A stretch of 64,000 nucleotides of DNA from an uncultured Lachnospiraceae bacterium (GTDB lineage: Bacteria; Bacillota; Clostridia; Lachnospirales; Lachnospiraceae). A program made the position numbers and the translations under genes. The notes beneath the pieces are model-generated. The model was not told the origin of the DNA, did not search any database, and was given only the letters and a program-made list of their open reading frames with translations. Where the stretch lies: assembly GCA_934352055.1 (NCBI GenBank), contig CAKRJY010000012.1, forward strand, positions 1 to 64,000. Reading direction: 5' to 3'. Shown here in pieces: positions 59,929-64,000 of this stretch (position 1 is the first letter of the stretch; each line of letters opens with the position of its first letter).

Positions 59929-59972
59929 ATAAATTGCAAATAAATTTATCAAATCTGCGTGTTTGATAAAAA

Positions 59973-60530
59973 TTAAGGCTTACAGAAGCGTTGTAATGCT
60001 GCGGATAAATTTCCCTGGATCACAATGCCCAGGCGTTCGACCAATTGCTCTGGATCATCTTTCATATCGTTGCCGACCCAATCGAGCATGAGACCGACCA
60101 GTACATGAGAATAAATCTGGGCAATAAAGTCTTTATCGCTTTGTGCTACGTGAAGACCTTCGGATTGTTCTTCGATAACGTCAACCAGCAATTTGTCAGC
60201 CAGTGGCATGAGATATTGTTCTACACGCTCGCGACCGACACAGTGGTAGACATTTTGAATAAAAGGTTTGTTGTCTTTTACTGCGTAAAAAATCTGTAAG
60301 AGCCCCTGTTCCCAGGTATCGTAGGTCTTGTTATTATTTAACGCTTTCTCTGCATCTTCCAGACAGGACCATTCCACCAGATCGTAAATATCTTTGAAAT
60401 GATAATAGAAAGTCATGCGGTTAATACCACAGTCAGCGGTAATGTCGTTGATTGTGATTTTATCCAAGGGTTTTTGTAAAAGAAGATTTTTTAAAGATGC
60501 CTCGAGGGCACGTTTTGTTACTTGTGACAT
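59973..60530 (-). CDS. TetR-family regulator, DhaS-like
   Basis: The 185-residue protein has a TetR HTH (TKRALEASLKNLLLQKPLDK, then ITINDITADCGINRMTFYYHF) followed by YDLVEW and a helical C-terminal domain of the DhaS/TetR_C_8 kind. AAAGGAG precedes the start at 60530; the longer open frame up to 60593 lies inside the preceding gene. Its natural target may be the oleate hydratase gene just downstream or its own operon; no operator could be identified with confidence. Confidence 0.85.
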   Translation of the reverse strand: MSQVTKRALEASLKNLLLQKPLDKITINDITADCGINRMTFYYHFKDIYDLVEWSCLEDAEKALNNNKTYDTWEQGLLQIFYAVKDNKPFIQNVYHCVGRERVEQYLMPLADKLLVDVIEEQSEGLHVAQSDKDFIAQIYSHVLVGLMLDWVGNDMKDDPEQLVERLGIVIQGNLSAALQRFCKP

Positions 60531-60532
60531 AG

Positions 60533-61099
60533 CTATTCTCCTTTGGACTGCTTTTGGGGAACAATATAACCGTATAAGTAGTGGTCGCGCCACTTGTTTT
60601 GCAAAAATACTTTATCTTTGAGTAAACCTTCCTGCCAAAAACCGATTTTTTCCAATAGACGAATGGAAGGCGTATTGTCGGGTAAAACAAGCGCTTCGTA
60701 ACGTCGGATGCCGATATCGTCGGAAAGAAGATGCATACCTGTACAAATTGCTTCGTAGCAATAGCCTTTGCGCAAATGATGCTGATCCATCTTGTATCCT
60801 AATTGCGCTGAGGCATAGATATTCGGTGAAATATCGTGGAAACTGATGGTTCCTATAATCTCGTCCGGATGCTCTTTTTCATAGATCCAAAAACGCAGCA
60901 TATGAAGTTTTAAAATTTCTCCATATTCATAAGTTAATATGTGCTTCTGGTGTTCTAATGTATAAAAATTTTCGTCAATAAAGGGTTCATATTGCTCGAA
61001 AATACCGGCATTGTTTTTATAAAACTGTAATACCTGATAGGCATAATCTGCTGGAAGTATGCGTAAAATCAGGCGGTCTGTTGTCTGTTCAAATTTCAC
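60533..61099 (-). CDS. GNAT-family N-acetyltransferase, RimJ/RimL type
   Basis: The 188-residue protein begins at GTG (KFEQTTDRLILRILPADYA) and has the RimJ/RimL-like core: IIGTISFHDISPNIYASAQL, LGYKMDQHHLRKGYCYEAI and YEALVLPDNTPSIRLLEKIG. The acetyl-CoA loop is HLRKGYCYEAI rather than the classic RxxGxG/A. The substrate is unknown. Its start overlaps the nrdG stop by 4 bases (GTGA), and tetR follows after 2 bases, so the three form an operon. Confidence 0.88.
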   Translation of the reverse strand: MKFEQTTDRLILRILPADYAYQVLQFYKNNAGIFEQYEPFIDENFYTLEHQKHILTYEYGEILKLHMLRFWIYEKEHPDEIIGTISFHDISPNIYASAQLGYKMDQHHLRKGYCYEAICTGMHLLSDDIGIRRYEALVLPDNTPSIRLLEKIGFWQEGLLKDKVFLQNKWRDHYLYGYIVPQKQSKGE

Positions 61100-61794
61100 G
61101 AATCAAAACCTCGAATCTCTACTTTTGGAATAAAGGCAGATAAAATGTGGACAAAGCTCTCTAATGTAGCTGCATCATGTGGATGAAATCCCGGTTGTAT
61201 AACCTGCTCGGATTCCTTGTATGGTTGTAAGTAGTATGCTTTTGCTCCCATGAGCCAGAGGCCGATTGCAGTCATGTCGGTTTCTTTATGTAATTCTTTG
61301 CAAAGGGTTGTGCGGAATTCATAATCCACATGGCCTTCTTTGAGATAGTCAACAGATGCGGCAATCGATTCTAAGGAATCGTCCGCTGCATGGCTGATGC
61401 TGGCATATTTTGCACGAGAATGTTTGATATCCATGGCAACATAATCCACAAGACCTTCCTCTACTAAAGAGCGGAGCATGGCCGGATTGGTACCATTGGT
61501 ATCCAGTTTTACCAGGTATCCAAGCTCTTTGATCTGACGGATGAAGTCAGGTAGATCTGTCTGTAATGTTGGTTCTCCGCCACTGATTACGACGCCATCT
61601 AAGACACCTTTTCTTTTTTGTAAATGAGAAAAAATATCCTCCATTGCGTATGGTTCGATATCGTCTAGTCCTATGACAAGGTCTCCATTATGGCAGTAAG
61701 GGCAGCGAAAATTGCAACCGCCGGTAAAAAGTGTCGTTGCCACATGCCCTGGATAATCAACCAATGTTGTTTTCTGCAGCCCATATATTTTCAT
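61096..61794 (-). CDS. nrdG: Anaerobic ribonucleotide reductase activating protein (NrdG2 type)
   Basis: The 232-residue radical-SAM protein has the cluster motif CNFRCPYCHN (C27, C31, C34), the GGEPTLQ SAM motif and KLDTNGTNP. It resembles the NrdG2-type (TIGR02495) activase that makes the glycyl radical of anaerobic NrdD. NrdD is not in the window, so a role with another glycyl-radical enzyme cannot be excluded. AATGGAG precedes the start; it diverges from tadA. Confidence 0.88.
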   Translation of the reverse strand: MKIYGLQKTTLVDYPGHVATTLFTGGCNFRCPYCHNGDLVIGLDDIEPYAMEDIFSHLQKRKGVLDGVVISGGEPTLQTDLPDFIRQIKELGYLVKLDTNGTNPAMLRSLVEEGLVDYVAMDIKHSRAKYASISHAADDSLESIAASVDYLKEGHVDYEFRTTLCKELHKETDMTAIGLWLMGAKAYYLQPYKESEQVIQPGFHPHDAATLESFVHILSAFIPKVEIRGFDS

Positions 61795-61872
61795 AGTGTC
61801 ACTCCATTTCTTATCGTGTTATAATGAAATCAATTAAAAGATATTATAACAGTTTGGCGGAGGATTTACCAT

Positions 61873-62376
61873 ATGGCACTCAAAGAGAAAATCGAGAAGA
61901 ACAGACAGGAAAAACATGATGAAAAGTATATGAAAATGGCACTGAAAGAGGCAAAAAAGGCATATGAATTGAATGAAGTGCCCATCGGATGTGTGATTGT
62001 ACGTGATGATAAGGTAATTGGAAAAGGATATAATAAGCGCAATACAGATAAGAATGTACTTTCTCATGCAGAACTTATTGCTATGAAGCAGGCATGCAAA
62101 AAGACAGGGGACTGGCGATTGGAGGACTGCACTATGTATGTGACATTAGAGCCTTGTCAGATGTGCGCAGGCGCTATGGTGCAGGCGAGACTTAAAAAAG
62201 TAGTGATTGGAAGTATGAATGCAAAGGCAGGCTGCGCGGGCTCTGTCCTTAATATTTTACAGATGGATGCATTTAATCATCAGGTCGAGATTGAGAGGGG
62301 CGTTTTAGAAGAAGAGTGCTCGACATTGATTAGTGGATTTTTTTCAGATTTGAGAGAGCAGAAGAAGCAGTTTTAG
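61873..62376 (+). CDS. tadA: tRNA-specific adenosine deaminase TadA
   Basis: TadA converts adenosine-34 to inosine in tRNA-Arg(ACG). The 167 residues have the zinc-deaminase motifs HAE (65-67) and PCQMC (94-98), plus the family's MYVTLEPCQMCAGAMVQARL, GSMNAKAGCAGSVLNIL and a C-terminal helix. Compared with short TadA proteins there is a basic 19-residue N-terminal extension (ALKEKIEKNRQEKHDEKY); GGAGG precedes this first ATG and supports it. Confidence 0.95.
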   Translation: MALKEKIEKNRQEKHDEKYMKMALKEAKKAYELNEVPIGCVIVRDDKVIGKGYNKRNTDKNVLSHAELIAMKQACKKTGDWRLEDCTMYVTLEPCQMCAGAMVQARLKKVVIGSMNAKAGCAGSVLNILQMDAFNHQVEIERGVLEEECSTLISGFFSDLREQKKQF

Positions 62377-62387
62377 GGGGAATTTCA

Positions 62388-62416
62388 TTGACAAACGTGT
62401 CATAATCTCATACAAT
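62388..62416 (+). promoter_or_regulatory. Promoter of the SRP RNA gene
   Basis: TTGACA (62388-62393), a 17-base spacer and TACAAT (62411-62416), with a predicted start near 62423. Confidence 0.9.
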
Positions 62417-62422
62417 GCAAAT

Positions 62423-62570
62423 GGCGGCCTCCATAAGTGGCGTTGATACTTGGGTCTTGCGCGACGGATGCCTACGAATCGTGTCAGGTCAGGAATGGAG
62501 CAGCACTAAGAAGGAGTTTCCGGGTGCCGCAAGGGTGCCTGGGTTGAGCAGGCTGTGGAGGTAACGCTAT
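62423..62570 (+). ncRNA. ffs: Signal recognition particle RNA (4.5S/SRP)
   Basis: The conserved SRP helix 8 is present: GTGTCAGGTC, a GGAA tetraloop and GGAGCAGCAC, which binds Ffh. The two ends pair (CTCCA near 62430 with TGGAG near 62556; GGCG with CGCT). The length of about 148 bases is between E. coli 4.5S and the 270-base Bacillus RNA, so an Alu domain appears to be missing or reduced. The 3' end is approximate. Confidence 0.9.
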
Positions 62571-62583
62571 AAAAGACAATTTC

Positions 62584-62611
62584 AGGGAGATCAAGGTATC
62601 TCCCTTTTTTT
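62584..62611 (+). terminator. Terminator of the SRP RNA gene
   Basis: AGGGAGA (62584-62590) and TCTCCCT (62599-62605) pair around an 8-base loop, followed by a T run. Confidence 0.9.
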
Positions 62612-62693
62612 AACATTATGAATTAAAGTCATCTGCGCGCAAAGGGAAGCCTGAGCGTAAAGATACGGGATTTTATAGGTGTTTGATAGGGAA

Positions 62694-62726
62694 AGTCTCT
62701 GTATCTTTGGATGCAGAGGCTTTTTG
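62694..62726 (+). terminator. Terminator-like hairpin before the TM1266-family gene
   Basis: AGTCTCTGTATC (62694-62705), loop TTTG and GATGCAGAGGCT (62710-62721) pair with G-U pairs and are followed by TTTTG. It lies between the SRP RNA terminator and the next coding gene, so it may belong to an attenuated leader. The rest of 62612-62774 shows nothing I recognise. Confidence 0.6.
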
Positions 62727-62774
62727 TTATGGCAACGTGAAAAATAGACAATTTGTAACGGAAGGAGAGGACAT

Positions 62775-63023
62775 ATGGACACGAGAGTGGCAATTCTTGC
62801 GATTGTGGTAGAAGAACGCGACAAAGCAGAAGAACTGAATCATGTGTTACACGAGTATGGAAATTATATCATCGGACGCATGGGAATTCCCTATGAAAAA
62901 CGAGGGATTTCTCTGATCAGCGTCGCAGTGGATGCCCCACAGGATGTGATTAGCGCCATGTCGGGAAAGATCGGCAATATTGAGGGCGTGACAGCAAAAG
63001 CTGTCTATTCCAAATTGCAGTAA
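62775..63023 (+). CDS. TM1266-family iron-only hydrogenase system regulator
   Basis: This 82-residue ACT/NikR-like fold protein (RVAILAIVVEERDKAEELN, RMGIPYEKRGISLISVAVDA, GKIGNIEGVTAKAVYSK) matches the small TM1266 family usually encoded with FeFe-hydrogenase maturation genes. Regulation is proposed for the family from gene context; the mechanism is unknown. GGAAGGAGAGG precedes the start, and hydE follows after 46 bases. Confidence 0.85.
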   Translation: MDTRVAILAIVVEERDKAEELNHVLHEYGNYIIGRMGIPYEKRGISLISVAVDAPQDVISAMSGKIGNIEGVTAKAVYSKLQ

Positions 63024-63069
63024 GCGATGCCTGGACAGTATCGAAAGAAAAAAAGAAGGAGAAATGCCT

Positions 63070-64000
63070 ATGGCACGGACAATGCAGGATGTCAAAGCAT
63101 TGATTGATAAACTAGATAGAGAAAATGCATTAAGTCTGGATGAATGGGAAGAAATTATCCGCGGAAGATGCGGACAAGTGGCAGAATATGCAGCAGAAAT
63201 TGCCAGAAAAAGGTCTCAGGAAATCTTTGGCAATAAAATCTATACCAGAGGTCTGATCGAAATTTCTAATTATTGCAGGAACAATTGTCTGTATTGTGGC
63301 ATCCGCAGGGATAACCGGCAGGTCCAGCGTTATCGACTGAGCCGGGAAGATATCTTATCTTGTGCGGACGCAGGAGCAGAACTTGGCTTTCGTACTTTTG
63401 TTTTGCAAGGGGGTGAGGATGCCTATTATACGGATGAAATCATGTGTGATTTGATTCGGGAAATCAAGAAACACCATCCGGATTGTGCAATCACGTTATC
63501 GCTTGGAGAAAGAAGCGCAGAAAGTTACCGATTAATGAAAGATGCAGGGGCAGATAGATACCTTTTAAGGCATGAAACAGCGGACAAACATCATTATGAG
63601 AGCCTACATCCGGAGGAGATGGATTTCGACCACCGCATCCAATGCCTGTACACGCTAAAAGACTTAGGCTATCAGGTTGGCTGTGGTTTTATGGTGGGAT
63701 CCCGCGGGCAGACGGCTCATACCCTAGCAGAAGATATGGTTTTTATCCAGAATTTGCAGCCAGCAATGGTAGGAATCGGGCCTTTTGTGCCGCATCATGA
63801 GACGCCATTGAGGAATCAGCCACAGGGAACGGTGGCAGAGACCTTGTATCTAATCTCGCTGCTTCGTATCTTACAGCCCAAATTACTGCTTCCGGCGACA
63901 ACGGCATTGGGAACGATAGATCCGCGAGGCAGGGAAAAAGGTATCCTGGCAGGTGCCAATGTGGTTATGCCGAACCTGTCACCGACCGGAGTGCGTAAGC
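63070..64000 (+). CDS. hydE: FeFe-hydrogenase H-cluster maturase HydE (partial)
   Basis: The frame starts at 63070 (AAGGAG 8 bases upstream; an ATG at 63064 is too close) and stays open to the window edge, so the C-terminus is missing. The first 310 residues have the radical-SAM motif CRNNCLYCG (C69, C73, C76), VLQGGEDAYYTDE, LSLGERSAESYRLMKDAGAD, RHETADKHHYESLHP, QVGCGFMVGSRGQT and GPFVPHHETPL. This is HydE, which helps build the H-cluster with HydF and HydG. Confidence 0.95.
   Translation, partial: MARTMQDVKALIDKLDRENALSLDEWEEIIRGRCGQVAEYAAEIARKRSQEIFGNKIYTRGLIEISNYCRNNCLYCGIRRDNRQVQRYRLSREDILSCADAGAELGFRTFVLQGGEDAYYTDEIMCDLIREIKKHHPDCAITLSLGERSAESYRLMKDAGADRYLLRHETADKHHYESLHPEEMDFDHRIQCLYTLKDLGYQVGCGFMVGSRGQTAHTLAEDMVFIQNLQPAMVGIGPFVPHHETPLRNQPQGTVAETLYLISLLRILQPKLLLPATTALGTIDPRGREKGILAGANVVMPNLSPTGVRK

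Noticed and set aside
1..64000. CRISPR arrays, prophage, complete insertion sequences, rRNA genes
   Set aside because: No regularly spaced repeats, phage structural genes, intact transposase with inverted ends or rRNA sequence were seen.

Overview
The window is the replication-origin region of a low-GC Firmicute, most likely a Lachnospiraceae-type gut Clostridium. The pointers are the order rpmH-rnpA-yidD-yidC-khpB-mnmE-mnmG-rsmG / dnaA-dnaN-yaaA-recF-gyrB-gyrA, DUF3881 and DUF4446 genes behind parAB, a reverse rubrerythrin, HydE with its TM1266-type partner, and a GyrA quinolone region of the kind I remember from that family. Genus cannot be read from the sequence. Transcription mostly diverges from oriC (about 13.85-14.25 kb): genes to the left run mainly on the minus strand and genes to the right mainly on the plus strand.

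Layout. 0-3.6 kb: a GNAT remnant, tRNA-Arg(CCT), two family-of-unknown-function genes and parB/parA. 3.6-3.9 kb: two parS sites between two perfect DnaA boxes. 3.9-6.9 kb: an accessory block (CrtO-like membrane protein, coiled-coil protein carrying an internal parS-like site, alpha/beta hydrolase with a non-canonical nucleophile elbow, zinc-finger/HTH protein) wedged between parA and rsmG. 6.9-13.8 kb: the conserved leftward tRNA-modification and membrane-insertion operon. 13.8-22.9 kb: oriC and the dnaA-to-gyrA replication block, with a second DnaA-box group between dnaA and dnaN.

22.9-29 kb: a GntR (YtrA-type)/DUF5808 pair with a clear palindromic operator, a PD-(D/E)XK transposase-like gene with a switch-like leader, an ECF sigma factor with a probable membrane anti-sigma factor, dtd, and a two-subunit fumarase. 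29-29.4 kb: tRNA-Ser, tRNA-Glu, tRNA-Cys with promoter and terminator. 29.5-36.7 kb: a glycoside-utilisation locus (AraC regulator, GH78 alpha-L-rhamnosidase, two duplicated GPH transporters). 36.7-41 kb: a tyrosine T-box and tyrS, a PAP2 phosphatase, a Mn(II) riboswitch with mntP, and a Ca/Na exchanger.

41-48 kb: zinc-ribbon protein, metG, tatD, rsmA, a LytM-fold protein without metal ligands, a TPR-GGDEF cyclase and a GIY-YIG protein. 48-52.8 kb: an operon of two YhgE/Pip membrane proteins around a small membrane/coiled-coil protein, closed by an IS3-type end that now looks like its terminator. 53-54.1 kb: a PerR/Fur regulator and reverse rubrerythrin. 54.2-58 kb: a stand-alone HPt protein, a solute-binding lipoprotein and a hybrid histidine kinase, overlapping or closely spaced. 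58-61.8 kb (minus): oleate hydratase, TetR regulator, GNAT and an anaerobic RNR activase. 61.9-64 kb: tadA, SRP RNA, a TM1266-family protein and a truncated hydE at the window edge.

The most interesting non-housekeeping items are the YhgE-small protein-YhgE operon, the HPt/lipoprotein/hybrid-kinase relay with no visible output regulator, the three-segment RNA leader before the transposase-like gene, and the parS/DnaA-box intergenic region.
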